Below, one piece after another: positions 9,150-18,874 of a stretch of 64,000 nucleotides of DNA. The translations under genes and the position numbers were made by a program. Origin of the DNA: an uncultured Prevotellaceae bacterium (GTDB taxonomy: Bacteria; Bacteroidota; Bacteroidia; Bacteroidales; Bacteroidaceae). The notes below the pieces were generated by a model. The model ran no database searches, was not told where the DNA came from, and saw only the letters and a list, made by a program, of their open reading frames with translations. The stretch's first letter is position 1; every line of letters starts with the position of its first letter. Location of the stretch: NCBI GenBank assembly GCA_900314755.1, contig OMWH01000003.1, forward strand, positions 1 to 64,000, read 5' to 3'.

Positions 9150-9389
9150 ATGGGACTGATTGGTTCAATTATCATTGGATGCTTGGCTGGTTTCGTAGCC
9201 GGTAAGCTGATGAAAGGTGGCGGTATGGGCTTCATCATGAATCTCGTACTCGGACTATTTGGCGGTCTGTTGGGCGGATGGCTCTTCGACCAGTTAGGTA
9301 TCACATGGGGTGGTATACTGGGACAACTCGGTACAGCCATCGTCGGTGCCGTAGCTATCCTCTGGGTCGCATCACTCATCAAGAAATAA
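9150..9389 (+). CDS. GlsB/YeaQ/YmgE-type membrane protein
   Basis: The protein has 79 residues with three hydrophobic segments rich in Gly (GSIIIGCLAGFVAGKLM, then FIMNLVLGLFGGLLGGWLF, then LGTAIVGAVAILWVASLI). This is the pattern of the GlsB/YeaQ/YmgE transglycosylase-associated family, small inner-membrane proteins linked to stress in other bacteria. I chose the ATG at 9150 because the promoter at 9059-9089 places transcription start after the upstream in-frame Met at 9003 and because family members begin with MGLIG or similar. It precedes parC by only 6 bases, so the two are probably cotranscribed. Confidence 0.85.
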   Translation: MGLIGSIIIGCLAGFVAGKLMKGGGMGFIMNLVLGLFGGLLGGWLFDQLGITWGGILGQLGTAIVGAVAILWVASLIKK

Positions 9390-9395
9390 ACATTC

Positions 9396-12128
9396 ATGGA
9401 CGACGAAACAAAGGACATCAAAGGCACCGAGAAATCAGAAAACCCCGAATATACAGAGAACACAGATTATTCTGAAAACTCCGAGCACTCCGAAGCCCAT
9501 TCCGACTACCAGCCCGTCAACCGCTTCGACGCTGCTGCCGTACACCATCTGAGCGGCATGTACCAGAACTGGTTTCTGGACTATGCCTCGTATACGATTC
9601 TCGACCGTGCCGTTCCGCATATCGAGGATGGTCTGAAACCCGTACAGCGTCGTATCCTGCACTCGATGAAGCGCATGGACGACGGTCGTTTCAACAAGGT
9701 GGCAAACATCGTGGGACATACCATGCAGTTTCACCCGCATGGTGATGCCTCTATCGGTGACGCACTGGTGCAGTTAGGACAGAAAGACCTGCTGATAGAC
9801 ACCCAGGGGAACTGGGGTAATATCCTGACAGGTAACAAGGCGGCGGCACCCCGATATATCGAGGCACGACTGTCGAAATTCGCCCTTGACACCGTTTTTA
9901 ATCCCAAGACCACCGAATGGCAGATGTCGTATGACGGCAGGAACAAGGAACCTATCACCCTGCCTGTGAAATTCCCCTTGCTGCTGGCACAAGGTGCGGA
10001 GGGTATTGCCGTAGGCTTGTCGACCAAGGTCCTGCCCCATAACTTCGTGGAGATATGTGATGCTGCCATCAGTTATCTGCATGAGGAACCTTTCCAGCTC
10101 TTCCCCGACTTCCCCACAGGAGGCTCCATCGATGTGTCCAAATACAACGACGGACAGCGGGGTGGCGTGCTGAAGGTACGTGCCAAGATTGAGAAGCTCG
10201 ACCCCAAGACACTCGTCATCCGTGAAATACCATTCTCCAAGACAACGGAGACACTGATTGACTCTATCCTCAAAGCTATCGAGAAGGGTAAGATCAAGGC
10301 ACGCCATGTGGAAGACCTGACGGCGGCAAAGGTGGAGATACAGGTGCAACTGGCTCCCGGTGTGTCGTCGGACAAGACACTGGATGCCCTCTACGCCTTC
10401 TCTGACTGTGAGATTAACATCTCGCCCAACTGCTGTGTCATCGAGGACAACAAGCCGCAGTTCCTCACCATCTCCGACGTGCTGCGCCATTCTGTGGACC
10501 GCACGAAAGACCTGATACGGCAGGAACTGGAAATCCGCAAGGGCGAGCTCCTGGAGCAACTGCATTTCTACTCCCTGGAGAAAATCTTCATTGAGGAGCG
10601 TATCTATAAGGACAAGAAATTCGAGCAGGCACCCAATGTGGATGCCGTCTGCGAGCATATCGACGAGCGACTGACTCCTTATTACCCGCAGATGATCCGC
10701 GAGGTGACCAAGGACGACATTCTCAGACTGCTGGAGATCAAGATGCAGCGCATCCTGAAGTTCAATAAGGACAAGGCGGATGAGCTCATGGCTCGTATCA
10801 AGGCTGAGATTGACGAGATAGACAAAGACCTCGCCAACCTGGTAGAGGTGACTGCCGACTGGTTTAAATTCCTCAAAGACAAATATGGTAAGGATCACCC
10901 ACGCCTGACGGAGATCCGTAACTTCGACACCATCGAGGCGGCAAAGGTAGTGGAGGCTAACCAGAAACTCTATATCAACCGCTCGGACGGTTTCATCGGT
11001 ACCGGTCTGAAGAAAGACGAGTTCGTCTGCAACTGCTCGGACATCGACGACATCATCATCTTCTACAAAGATGGTAAATTCAAGGTGGTGCGTGTTGCCG
11101 ACAAGTTGTTCGTCGGTAAGAACGTGCTGTGGCTGGGTGTCTTCAAGAAGAACGACCAGCGCACCATCTATAATGCCGTCTACCGCGACGGCAAGAAGGG
11201 CACCTATTTTATCAAGCGATTCAACGTGCCCTCCATCACCCGAGACCGTGAGTATGACATCACCAGTGGTACACCAGGCTCCAAGGTGGTGTATTTCACC
11301 GCTAACCCGAATGGCGAGGCTGAGGTCATCAAGGTAACCCTCGACCCGGCACCCAAACTCAAGAAGATATTCTTTGACAAAGACTTCTCGGAGGTGGGTA
11401 TCAAAGGACGCAGTGCCAAGGGTAACATCCTCACGAAATACCAAGTTCACCGCATCGGTCTGAAGAGTCACGGGCACTCCACGCTGGGTGGACGGAAGGT
11501 GTGGTATGACCCCGATGTCAACCGCCTTAACTACGACGAGCACGGACAACTGCTCGGCGAATTCAATGATGGTGACAGCATCCTCGTCATCCTCAAGAAC
11601 GGCGACTACTATCTCTCGGGCTTCGATGTCAACGTGCATTTCGAGGACAACATCGCCCTCCTGGAGAAATACGAGGCAGAGAAGGTCTGGAGCTGTGTAC
11701 TCTATGATGCCGATAACCAAGGATATCCGTATGTGAAGCGTTTCCTGATGGAGGCTTCGAAGAGAAAACAGAACTACTTGGGTGAGAATCCTAACTCGCA
11801 ACAGATTATATTGACGGATCAGGTATATCCACGCATCCAAGTCACCTATGGCGGCGCTGACGAGTTCCGTGGCACCGAGGAGTTCGACGTGGAACAGTTT
11901 ATTGCCGTCAAAGGCTATAAGGCGAAAGGAAAACGACTCACCACCTACCAGCTCAATAGTATCGTGGAGTTGGAGCCCCTGCGCTTCCCCACCGCACCTG
12001 CAGAGCCTACTGAGCCTGTTAAGGAAGAGGAGGAAAACCTCGATCCCGACGCCGGCAAGAGTCAGCAACAGGTGATGGATGAACTGACAGGACAGCAAAC
12101 CCTTTTCTCCGATGAAGACTATCAGTAA
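9396..12128 (+). CDS. parC: DNA topoisomerase IV / gyrase-type subunit A
   Basis: This 910-residue protein is a type IIA topoisomerase A subunit, which cuts and rejoins both DNA strands to decatenate or supercoil DNA together with a B subunit. Residues about 64-90 (SYTILDRAVPHIEDGLKPVQ) and 102-125 (VGHTMQFHPHGDAS) are hallmark segments. The catalytic tyrosine is Y154 in APRYIEARLS. The first 45 residues are acidic and low-complexity. The C-terminal half gives beta-propeller-like repeats but no clear gyrase box, and the tail is acidic, so I favour ParC over GyrA. No partner parE gene is in the window. It overlaps the next gene by 17 bases. Confidence 0.93.
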   Translation: MDDETKDIKGTEKSENPEYTENTDYSENSEHSEAHSDYQPVNRFDAAAVHHLSGMYQNWFLDYASYTILDRAVPHIEDGLKPVQRRILHSMKRMDDGRFNKVANIVGHTMQFHPHGDASIGDALVQLGQKDLLIDTQGNWGNILTGNKAAAPRYIEARLSKFALDTVFNPKTTEWQMSYDGRNKEPITLPVKFPLLLAQGAEGIAVGLSTKVLPHNFVEICDAAISYLHEEPFQLFPDFPTGGSIDVSKYNDGQRGGVLKVRAKIEKLDPKTLVIREIPFSKTTETLIDSILKAIEKGKIKARHVEDLTAAKVEIQVQLAPGVSSDKTLDALYAFSDCEINISPNCCVIEDNKPQFLTISDVLRHSVDRTKDLIRQELEIRKGELLEQLHFYSLEKIFIEERIYKDKKFEQAPNVDAVCEHIDERLTPYYPQMIREVTKDDILRLLEIKMQRILKFNKDKADELMARIKAEIDEIDKDLANLVEVTADWFKFLKDKYGKDHPRLTEIRNFDTIEAAKVVEANQKLYINRSDGFIGTGLKKDEFVCNCSDIDDIIIFYKDGKFKVVRVADKLFVGKNVLWLGVFKKNDQRTIYNAVYRDGKKGTYFIKRFNVPSITRDREYDITSGTPGSKVVYFTANPNGEAEVIKVTLDPAPKLKKIFFDKDFSEVGIKGRSAKGNILTKYQVHRIGLKSHGHSTLGGRKVWYDPDVNRLNYDEHGQLLGEFNDGDSILVILKNGDYYLSGFDVNVHFEDNIALLEKYEAEKVWSCVLYDADNQGYPYVKRFLMEASKRKQNYLGENPNSQQIILTDQVYPRIQVTYGGADEFRGTEEFDVEQFIAVKGYKAKGKRLTTYQLNSIVELEPLRFPTAPAEPTEPVKEEEENLDPDAGKSQQQVMDELTGQQTLFSDEDYQ

Positions 12129-12927
12129 GACACTCCTCCTATTTGCCCTACTCTCCCTAACAAACCTATCCCTTAGGGCACAGTCGGACTCTGCCAAGAT
12201 CATCACAAGTAGCAGAATGATAGGTATTGGTGGGACAGCAATCCTTGACACCTACCTCTCAGCAGAGCATTTCAAAGGTTTTGGCATGAGTTTTCTGGCA
12301 ACGGTAGAACGCAAGCGCCCTCATCGCAGATGGAGTACGCTGATGGAGCATGAGGCAAACCTGTCGTATGTCCATGACCGCTCCAACTCCCGAAAGGAAC
12401 TGGAGGGTGCTTATAACTTCTATTGGGGAAAGCTCTACAACTGGCAACTCCTCGATAACAGACTGACCCTGCAGGCGGGTGGTGTGGCAAATGTCTCGCT
12501 TGGTTTTATCTACAACACCTCCAACAGCAACAACCCTGCCCAGGCACGTGCCCATCTGAATATCATGCCGACAGGTATTGCGTCCTATCGGTTCACACTT
12601 TTCAACAAACCAATGATGGTGCGCTATGAGGTAAACCTGCCCTTAGCAGGTGTGCTGTTCTCACCTAACTATGGTCAGTCGTACTATGAGATATTCAATC
12701 GTGGCAACTATGACCATAACGTGGTGTTCACCACTTTCGTCAATGCACCAGAATGGCGACAGATGCTGACCATTGATGCCAACCTCACCGGTAAATGGAC
12801 TTTACGTGTCGGTTATCTGGGCAACTATCAGCAATACAAGGCAAACCAATTGAAACAGCATGTCTATACACATCGCTTCCTGATTGGTTTCACTCGCCGG
12901 TTCTCCTTAATCCCGCATAGGTTATGA
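12112..12927 (+). CDS. DUF3316-like secreted or outer-membrane protein
   Basis: This 271-residue protein begins with a signal peptide (KTLLLFALLSLTNLSLRAQ). The rest is rich in alternating polar and aromatic residues, as in small outer-membrane beta-barrels, and fits the DUF3316 family as I remember it from Bacteroidota. The start at 12112 overlaps the parC end by 17 bases, which is consistent with translational coupling, and the gene overlaps the next by four bases. Function unknown. Confidence 0.65.
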   Translation: MKTISKTLLLFALLSLTNLSLRAQSDSAKIITSSRMIGIGGTAILDTYLSAEHFKGFGMSFLATVERKRPHRRWSTLMEHEANLSYVHDRSNSRKELEGAYNFYWGKLYNWQLLDNRLTLQAGGVANVSLGFIYNTSNSNNPAQARAHLNIMPTGIASYRFTLFNKPMMVRYEVNLPLAGVLFSPNYGQSYYEIFNRGNYDHNVVFTTFVNAPEWRQMLTIDANLTGKWTLRVGYLGNYQQYKANQLKQHVYTHRFLIGFTRRFSLIPHRL

Positions 12928-13964
12928 AGAAGATATTTGATTTTATAGGAAATATAGTAACTATTGGGACTATAGTAACTATAGGGACTCTTGGGACACT
13001 TACCTCCTGCATCGACGAGGAGGAACGGGCTGACACGGCGGCTGGCAACTTCGAGGCTTTGTGGCAGATTATCGACGAGCACTATTGCTTCTTCGAATAT
13101 AAACAACATGAGTACGGACTCGACTGGGATGAGGTATATCATAAATATAAGGTACGCGTGAACGACCAGATGACGGAGCCCCAGCTCTTCGAGGTGCTCT
13201 GTGACATGCTCGCAGAACTGCATGACGGACATGTCAACCTCTCGGCAAGCTATGACTACGGACGTTACTGGACCTGGCAGGAGGCATTCCCCAAGAACTA
13301 CAGCGACAGTCTGGAGCGCAAATACCTGGGTACTGACTATAAGATTTCCAGTGGCATCAGCTATCGTGTCCTTGACGACAATATCGGCTATATCCGCTAT
13401 GAGTCGTTCCAGAATCCGATTGGCGAAGGTAATTTAGACGATGTACTCTCCTATCTGATTCTATGCAGGGGACTCATCATTGATATCCGTAATAATGGCG
13501 GGGGTGACTTGACCAATGCAGAAAAGCTGGCAGCCCGCTTCGTGAGTGAGAAGACACTGGTAGGCTATATGCAACATAAAACAGGTACGGGGCATAACGA
13601 CTTCAGCAATCTGGAGGCACAATATCTGGAGCCGTCGAGCAACCTCCGCTGGCATAAGCCCGTCTGCGTACTCACCAACCGTTCCGTGTTCAGTGCTGCC
13701 AATGAGTTCACCTCCATGATGAAAGCACTTCCACAGGTAAAGGTGGTGGGCGACCATACCGGCGGCGGCTCTGGCATGCCGATGAGCAGCAGTCTTCCCA
13801 ATGGATGGAATGTACGCTTCTCCGCTTGTCCGATGTATGACAAAGACAAGCGTCAGACAGAGTTCGGTATTGAGCCAGACTATCTTATACAACTGACTGA
13901 CGAGGACATTGCCAAAGGTATCGACACCATCATAGAGGCTGCGAGGAAACTTTTAGTCGAATAA
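12924..13964 (+). CDS. S41 family peptidase, lipoprotein
   Basis: This 346-residue protein has a lipoprotein signal ending in LTSC with C29 as the lipid-attached residue. The body matches S41 (C-terminal processing or tricorn-type) peptidases: MLAELHDGHVNL near residue 95, GLIIDIRNNGGGD near 185, and NRSVFSAANEF near 252-262 where the second Ser is the probable nucleophile. The GGGSGMPMSSSLPNGW segment follows. The enzyme would act in the periplasm or at the outer membrane. The signal region repeats VTIG and is encoded by a short imperfect DNA repeat at 12957-13000. It overlaps the previous gene by four bases and ends the parC transcription unit. Confidence 0.88.
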   Translation: MKKIFDFIGNIVTIGTIVTIGTLGTLTSCIDEEERADTAAGNFEALWQIIDEHYCFFEYKQHEYGLDWDEVYHKYKVRVNDQMTEPQLFEVLCDMLAELHDGHVNLSASYDYGRYWTWQEAFPKNYSDSLERKYLGTDYKISSGISYRVLDDNIGYIRYESFQNPIGEGNLDDVLSYLILCRGLIIDIRNNGGGDLTNAEKLAARFVSEKTLVGYMQHKTGTGHNDFSNLEAQYLEPSSNLRWHKPVCVLTNRSVFSAANEFTSMMKALPQVKVVGDHTGGGSGMPMSSSLPNGWNVRFSACPMYDKDKRQTEFGIEPDYLIQLTDEDIAKGIDTIIEAARKLLVE

Positions 13965-13996
13965 TTTGGCTATTTGCTCACTTATTCGTACCTTTG
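13965..13996 (+). promoter_or_regulatory. Promoter of the tRNA pair
   Basis: TTTG at 13965-13968, 20 bases, then TACCTTTG at 13989-13996. Transcription would start just before the mature tRNA-Leu 5' end at 14008. Confidence 0.8.
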
Positions 13997-14007
13997 CATC
14001 CGCGTTT

Positions 14008-14089
14008 GCGCCTGTGGCGGAATTGGTAGACGCGCTAGACTTAGGATCTAGTGTCTCGCGACGTGCAGGTTCGAGTCCTGTCAGGCGCA
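14008..14089 (+). tRNA. tRNA-Leu (anticodon TAG)
   Basis: GCGCCTG at 14008-14014 pairs with CAGGCGC at 14082-14088. The anticodon loop in CTAGACTTAGGATCTAG gives TAG. A long variable arm (about TGTCTCGCGACGT) and TTCGAGTCC in the T-loop complete a class II leucine tRNA. CCA is not cleanly encoded. Confidence 0.95.
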
Positions 14090-14097
14090 CCCAGAAA

Positions 14098-14171
14098 GTC
14101 GGCATAGCTCAGCTGGTTAGAGTATCACCTTGACATGGTGGGGGTCCTTGGTTCGAATCCAAGTGTCGACA
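14098..14171 (+). tRNA. tRNA-Val (anticodon GAC)
   Basis: GTCGGCA at 14098-14104 pairs with TGTCGAC at 14164-14170 with one G-T wobble. The anticodon loop TTGACAT has GAC at positions 34-36, and GGTTCGAATCC forms the T arm. It follows tRNA-Leu by eight bases, so both come from one precursor. Confidence 0.93.
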
Positions 14172-14178
14172 CAAGAAA

Positions 14179-14206
14179 GGAGCGGAAGTCTGATGGCTTC
14201 CGCTCC
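14179..14206. terminator. Hairpin terminator between tRNA-Val and asd
   Basis: GGAGCGGAAG at 14179-14188 and CTTCCGCTCC at 14197-14206 form a perfect 10-bp stem with an eight-base loop. It lies between two converging units and can serve both, although the T run is short (TCTT). Confidence 0.75.
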
Positions 14207-14227
14207 TCTTCATATGAAAGACATATC

Positions 14228-15241
14228 TTATTTCACATTACCCACCTTAATCAAGTATTCACCTATCTGCACTGCGTTCAGCGCAGCACCCTTGCGAATC
14301 TGGTCACCAGAGAGCCAGAAGGTCAGTCCGTTCTCGTCGGAGAGATCTTTGCGGACACGTCCTACATAGACATCATCCTTACCAGCAGTCTCCAGCGGCA
14401 TAGGATAAACGAGGTTGGCAGGATCGTCAACCAGAGTGCATCCGGGAGCTGCGGCAATCGCCTGCTGAGCTTCCTCCACACTCAGAGGACGCTCTGTCTC
14501 AATCCATACGCTCTCTGAGTGAGAACGCAAAGAGCTGACACGAACACACATCGCCGAGCACTTGGCATCGGTATGCATGATCTTCTGCGTCTCATTATAC
14601 ATCTTCATCTCCTCCTTGGTATAACCATTGGGCTGGAAGACATCAATCTGGGGAATGACATTATAAGCAAGCTGATGAGGGAACTTTTTGATGGTCTTCA
14701 CCTCACCAGTCTCTACCATCTCCTTATACTGCTGCTGCAGTTCTGCCATCGCAGCGGCACCAGCGCCAGAGGCACTCTGATAACTGCTGACATGGATACG
14801 CTTGATATGACTGAGCTTCTCCAAAGGCTGGAGTACAACCACCATCATAATCGTGGTACAGTTTGGATTGGCGATGATGCCACGGGGACGGTTCAAGGCA
14901 TCCTCCGCATTACACTCTGGGACAACCAAGGGCACATCATCATCCATACGGAAAGCTGAGCTGTTGTCAATCATCACACAGCCATATTTCGTAATTGTCT
15001 CCGCAAACTCCTTAGAAGTTCCAGCACCGGCTGACGTAAATGCAATATCAATATCCTTAAAGTCGTCATTGTGCTGGAGTAACTTAACAGTCAGTTCCTT
15101 ACCACGGAAGGTATACTTACTGCCTGCACTACGCTCTGAACCGAACAATACCAGTTCATCCATTGGGAAATTTCTCTGGTCGAGGATTCTCAAGAATTCC
15201 TGACCTACGGCACCTGAAGCACCTACGATTGCTACTTTCAT
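14228..15241 (-). CDS. asd: Aspartate-semialdehyde dehydrogenase
   Basis: The enzyme reduces aspartyl phosphate to aspartate semialdehyde with NADPH, on the way to lysine, threonine and methionine. The 337-residue protein starts at 15241 ([17 protein letters not shown]) with the NADP-binding GASGAVG motif. The catalytic cysteine is C128 in [11 protein letters not shown]. The upstream Met at 15307 lies inside the promoter and is rejected. The single gene is flanked by a hairpin at 14179-14206 on its 3' side and its own promoter on the 5' side. Confidence 0.95.
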   Translation of the reverse strand: MKVAIVGASGAVGQEFLRILDQRNFPMDELVLFGSERSAGSKYTFRGKELTVKLLQHNDDFKDIDIAFTSAGAGTSKEFAETITKYGCVMIDNSSAFRMDDDVPLVVPECNAEDALNRPRGIIANPNCTTIMMVVVLQPLEKLSHIKRIHVSSYQSASGAGAAAMAELQQQYKEMVETGEVKTIKKFPHQLAYNVIPQIDVFQPNGYTKEEMKMYNETQKIMHTDAKCSAMCVRVSSLRSHSESVWIETERPLSVEEAQQAIAAAPGCTLVDDPANLVYPMPLETAGKDDVYVGRVRKDLSDENGLTFWLSGDQIRKGAALNAVQIGEYLIKVGNVK

Positions 15242-15276
15242 AAGTCTAATTTTTCTACACTTCGTAATTTCGGCTG

Positions 15277-15308
15277 CAAAGTTATAAAATAAGTGAGAGA
15301 AATGCAAA
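15277..15308 (-). promoter_or_regulatory. Promoter of asd
   Basis: On the minus strand TTTG (15305-15308), 20 bases, TAACTTTG (15277-15284). The leader to the asd start is about 30 bases. Confidence 0.8.
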
Positions 15309-15389
15309 AGAAAACCTGTTTTCTTTTCATTTCCGAACGAAAAGTAAGTTCGGCGAAGCCAAAGTTACCAAATAATTATTAATTATCAA

Positions 15390-15419
15390 TTGTCAATTAT
15401 CAATTAATTTGTATCTTTG
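15390..15419 (+). promoter_or_regulatory. Promoter very close to the antiporter start
   Basis: TTG at 15390-15392, 19 bases, TATCTTTG at 15412-15419. The start codon is at 15428, so the predicted mRNA 5' end leaves only a few untranslated bases. The upstream DNA is a run of short AATTATCAATTGTC-like AT repeats. Confidence 0.75.
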
Positions 15420-15427
15420 CAAATGAA

Positions 15428-17566
15428 ATGACATCATTTGCGTCATATTTTCCTATAACAGACCCGACATTGATTTTCTGTGTCGTGTTGTTGATTATCC
15501 TGTTTGCCCCTATTATCATGGGTAAACTGCGTATCCCCCATATCATCGGAATGGTACTGGCTGGTATGCTGATCGGTAAGTACGGCTTTAACATTCTGGA
15601 GCGTGACTCCTCCTTTGAACTATTCGGAAAGGTGGGACTACTCTATATCATGTTCCTTGCCGGACTGGAGATGGACCTGGAGAGTGTGAAGAAGAACTCC
15701 AAGCGCTTCTGTATTTTCGGACTGCTCACCTGCCTGGTACCACTTATCCTTACCTATGTGATGGCAATAGGATTATTGGACTATTCCCCACAGGCATCCT
15801 TCCTGCTTGGATGTATCATGGCATCCAACACCCTGATAGCCTACCCTATCGTCGGACGCTACGGACTGCAACGCCACTCCAGTGTCATGCTCAGTGTAGG
15901 GTCATCGATGCTCTCTTTGTTCCTCGCACTGTTGATGCTTGCCGCATTAGCGGCATCTTATAAGGAAGATGCGGGATTCTGGTTTTGGATACGCTTCCTC
16001 TTGAAATTCCTTCTGTTCTGCGGAGCCAGTATATGGCTGATACCCAAGTTAGCACGCTATTTCCTGCGTCGCTATTCCGATGCGGTGATGCAATTCATCT
16101 TCGTCCTTGCCGTGATGTTCCTCAGTGCGGCAGCATCAGAGGCTGCAGGTGTGGAAGGCATCGTTGGCGCTTTCTTCTCCGGACTGATTCTCAACCGTTA
16201 CATCCCTCATGTATCCCCTCTGATGAACCGCATCGAATTTATCGGCAATGCCCTCTTTATTCCCTATTTCCTGATTGGTGTGGGCATGCTGATTAATATC
16301 GGCTCGCTCTTTACGGGATTTCACATGCTATGGATTGTGCTGATGATTGCCTTCTTCGGTACTTTCGGAAAGGCTGTTGCCGCCTACCTGTCCAGTCTGC
16401 TGTTCCGTCTTCCGAAGTCTGCAGGCAATATGATGTTCGGTCTTACCAGTGCCCATGCTGCTGGTGCCATAGCGATGGTCATGGTGGGCATGCGTCTGGA
16501 AGTCAGCCCAGGAGTCTATCTGGTGAATGATGAAATACTGAACGGTGTCGTCATCATGATTCTTGTCACTTGTGTGATCAGCTCTTTCATGACGGCACAT
16601 GCCGCCCAGCAGATTATCCTACAGGAGAAGACACACCTGAAGACTGATGAAGTAAAGAAGGATGATGAGAAGATACTGCTCTGTGTGAAATACCCGGAGA
16701 TTGCTCCCCAACTGCTTGAACTCGCCATTATGATGCGCAACCATCAGCTGAACCGCGGCATCGTAGCACTCAATGTCGTTTATGACGACACCAATTCGGC
16801 AGCTAACAGGGAGAAAGGACTGAGACTATTGGAACAGCTACAACAGCAGGCAAGTGCCAGTGAGGTAAAGATGCAGACACAGGTTCGCCTTGCCACCAAT
16901 ATCGCCAATGGTATCAAACATGCCTTCAAGGAGTTCGCAGGGTCTGAAATCATCATGGGTATGCATGTCCATACCGAGGTCAACCCCAAGTTCTGGGGAG
17001 ATTTCATCCAAAGTCTGTATAATGGTCTGAACAGACAGATTGTCTTAACCCGTTTCGTACACCCCCTGAACACGTTACGCCGCATACAGGTGGTGGTACC
17101 TTCCCGTGCCGAGTTTGAGCCAGGTTTCCACCGTTGGCTGGAACGACTGAGCCGCATGGCAGAGAACCTTGACTGCCGCATCCAGTTCCATGGACGTAAC
17201 GAGAGTCTGGAACTCATCAGGGAGTATATCAACAACCTCCACCCTGGTGTACGTGCAGGGTATACTTTCATGGCACATTGGAATGAGCTTCCCAAACTGG
17301 CAGAGACTATCAGTGAGGATCATATGTTCGTGGTTATCACTGCCCGTAAGGGCACCATTTCGTATAAGAACGCACTGGAGCGCCTGCCTAATGAGCTGAT
17401 GCAGCATTTCTCGGGCAAAAACCTTATGATTATCTTCCCTGACCAGTATGGCAACACGAAGGAAGAGCGCATGACGTTCACTGAGGCACAGCACCAGGAA
17501 GAAAGCAGTATTTATGATACTTTCCTCCGTTGGATTAACAACAAAAGAAATAAAGTAAATGATTGA
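15428..17566 (+). CDS. CPA2-type cation:proton antiporter with cytoplasmic tail
   Basis: This 712-residue membrane protein has about 12 hydrophobic segments over the first 400 residues, with the Na+/H+ exchanger pattern [19 protein letters not shown] near residue 31 and [13 protein letters not shown] near 75. The soluble C-terminal 300 residues look like two universal-stress-type domains. It probably exchanges Na+ or K+ for protons across the inner membrane. The start at 15428 is forced because the ATG at 15423 meets a stop after one codon and the next in-frame Met is inside the first membrane helix. Its end overlaps the ABC ATPase gene by eight bases. Confidence 0.9.
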   Translation: MTSFASYFPITDPTLIFCVVLLIILFAPIIMGKLRIPHIIGMVLAGMLIGKYGFNILERDSSFELFGKVGLLYIMFLAGLEMDLESVKKNSKRFCIFGLLTCLVPLILTYVMAIGLLDYSPQASFLLGCIMASNTLIAYPIVGRYGLQRHSSVMLSVGSSMLSLFLALLMLAALAASYKEDAGFWFWIRFLLKFLLFCGASIWLIPKLARYFLRRYSDAVMQFIFVLAVMFLSAAASEAAGVEGIVGAFFSGLILNRYIPHVSPLMNRIEFIGNALFIPYFLIGVGMLINIGSLFTGFHMLWIVLMIAFFGTFGKAVAAYLSSLLFRLPKSAGNMMFGLTSAHAAGAIAMVMVGMRLEVSPGVYLVNDEILNGVVIMILVTCVISSFMTAHAAQQIILQEKTHLKTDEVKKDDEKILLCVKYPEIAPQLLELAIMMRNHQLNRGIVALNVVYDDTNSAANREKGLRLLEQLQQQASASEVKMQTQVRLATNIANGIKHAFKEFAGSEIIMGMHVHTEVNPKFWGDFIQSLYNGLNRQIVLTRFVHPLNTLRRIQVVVPSRAEFEPGFHRWLERLSRMAENLDCRIQFHGRNESLELIREYINNLHPGVRAGYTFMAHWNELPKLAETISEDHMFVVITARKGTISYKNALERLPNELMQHFSGKNLMIIFPDQYGNTKEERMTFTEAQHQEESSIYDTFLRWINNKRNKVND

Positions 17567-18248
17567 TATTAAAGGCATCAAGAAGAGTTTCGGTTCCCTG
17601 GAGGTATTGAAAGGCATTGACCTCCACATCGACAAGGGAGAAGTTGTCAGTATCGTCGGACCCAGTGGTGCCGGCAAAACGACTTTATTACAGATTATAG
17701 GTACACTTGACCGTCCGGACACTGGCACGATTACCATTGACGGTATTGATGTGAGCAAACTAAGCAGCAAGAAGCTTTCTGACTTCCGTAACCAGCATAT
17801 CGGTTTTGTATTCCAGTTTCATCAGCTGCTACCTGAGTTCACGGCAATAGAGAATATCATGATCCCGGCATATATCGCAGGAGCATCCCACCGCGAGGCA
17901 AAACAAAGGGCACAGGAACTGCTTGAATTCATGGGACTGAGCGACCGTGCGAGTCATAAGCCTAATGAACTGAGCGGTGGTGAGAAACAGCGCGTCGCTG
18001 TGGCTCGTGCACTGATCAATCATCCTGCTGTAATCCTTGCCGACGAGCCAAGCGGTTCTCTGGACTCAAAGAACAAGGAAGAGCTCCATCAACTTTTCTT
18101 TGACCTGCGTGATAAGTTTGGACAGACATTCGTCATTGTAACCCATGACGAACAGCTCGCCAGTATCACTGACCGAACCATCCACATGAGGGACGGTCAA
18201 CTAGAGAACCTCGAAGAACTAAATACACTAGATAAACTAGAAGAATGA
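17559..18248 (+). CDS. ABC transporter ATPase, LolD-like
   Basis: This 229-residue protein is a complete ABC ATPase. Walker A is GPSGAGKTT at residues 34-42, the signature [15 protein letters not shown] lies near 137-151, and Walker B is [13 protein letters not shown] with the catalytic Glu. The D-loop and H-loop (IVTHDEQLA) follow. Sequence style matches the LolD/MacB group that powers lipoprotein release or efflux with a separate membrane partner. No permease gene is adjacent. It overlaps the genes on both sides by a few bases, so it is cotranscribed with the antiporter and the CvfB-like gene. Confidence 0.85.
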   Translation: MIDIKGIKKSFGSLEVLKGIDLHIDKGEVVSIVGPSGAGKTTLLQIIGTLDRPDTGTITIDGIDVSKLSSKKLSDFRNQHIGFVFQFHQLLPEFTAIENIMIPAYIAGASHREAKQRAQELLEFMGLSDRASHKPNELSGGEKQRVAVARALINHPAVILADEPSGSLDSKNKEELHQLFFDLRDKFGQTFVIVTHDEQLASITDRTIHMRDGQLENLEELNTLDKLEE

Positions 18249-18874
18249 TGAAAATTAAGCTCGGAGACTACAACACCCTGCGCATCGTAAAGAGCGTTGA
18301 TTTTGGCATGTACCTCGATGGAGGTGACGAAGGTGAGATACTCTTGCCTACCCGCTATGTCCCTAAAGGTGCAAGAGTGGGTGACGACATAGAAGTGTTC
18401 ATCTACCTCGACCAAGACGAGAAACTGATTGCCACCACCCTCAAGCCTCTTGCCAAGGTGGGAGACTTCGCATGGCTGGAGTGCACATGGACCAATGAGT
18501 ATGGAGCTTTCCTTAACTGGGGACTGATGAAAGACCTGTTCTGTCCGTTCCGTGAACAGAAACAGCGGATGCAGAAAGGTAAGCGCTATTATGTCTATGT
18601 GATGGAGGATGAGAAGACACACCGCCTGATGGCGACAGCCAAAGTGGAACGCTATCAGAAACATGACGGTTATCAGCGTGCTCTCGATTTCTCTGACGAG
18701 CTATTGCGATACTTACAGGAAAACGGCGGATCATGTGATTTAGGCGACAAAAGTCCTGCTGAGGATATCGCCCTACGCTTCGGTGTCAGTAAAAAGGTGT
18801 ATAAAAAAGCAGTCGGCGACCTTTACCGCCGCCGACTGATCACTATCTCTGACGAGGGAATCACCCTCGTTTAG
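18245..18874 (+). CDS. CvfB-like S1-domain RNA-binding protein
   Basis: The 209-residue protein contains S1-like beta-barrel segments ([20 protein letters not shown], then [17 protein letters not shown]) and ends with a winged helix ([20 protein letters not shown], then RRRLITI). This is the CvfB/YitL layout. Family members I know are about 280 residues with three S1 domains, so this one is short and may lack one barrel. The start overlaps the preceding stop as ATGATGA. It ends four bases inside the converging gene at 18871. Confidence 0.8.
   Translation: MMKIKLGDYNTLRIVKSVDFGMYLDGGDEGEILLPTRYVPKGARVGDDIEVFIYLDQDEKLIATTLKPLAKVGDFAWLECTWTNEYGAFLNWGLMKDLFCPFREQKQRMQKGKRYYVYVMEDEKTHRLMATAKVERYQKHDGYQRALDFSDELLRYLQENGGSCDLGDKSPAEDIALRFGVSKKVYKKAVGDLYRRRLITISDEGITLV

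Noticed and set aside
9774-12251. 825-codon minus-strand open frame opposite parC
   Set aside because: It is a codon-bias shadow of parC; its translation is hydrophobic and low in motif content, and parC is certain.
13965-14206. Prophage attachment site in the tRNA pair
   Set aside because: No partial tRNA duplicate was seen in the window, and the prophage lies 28 kb away.
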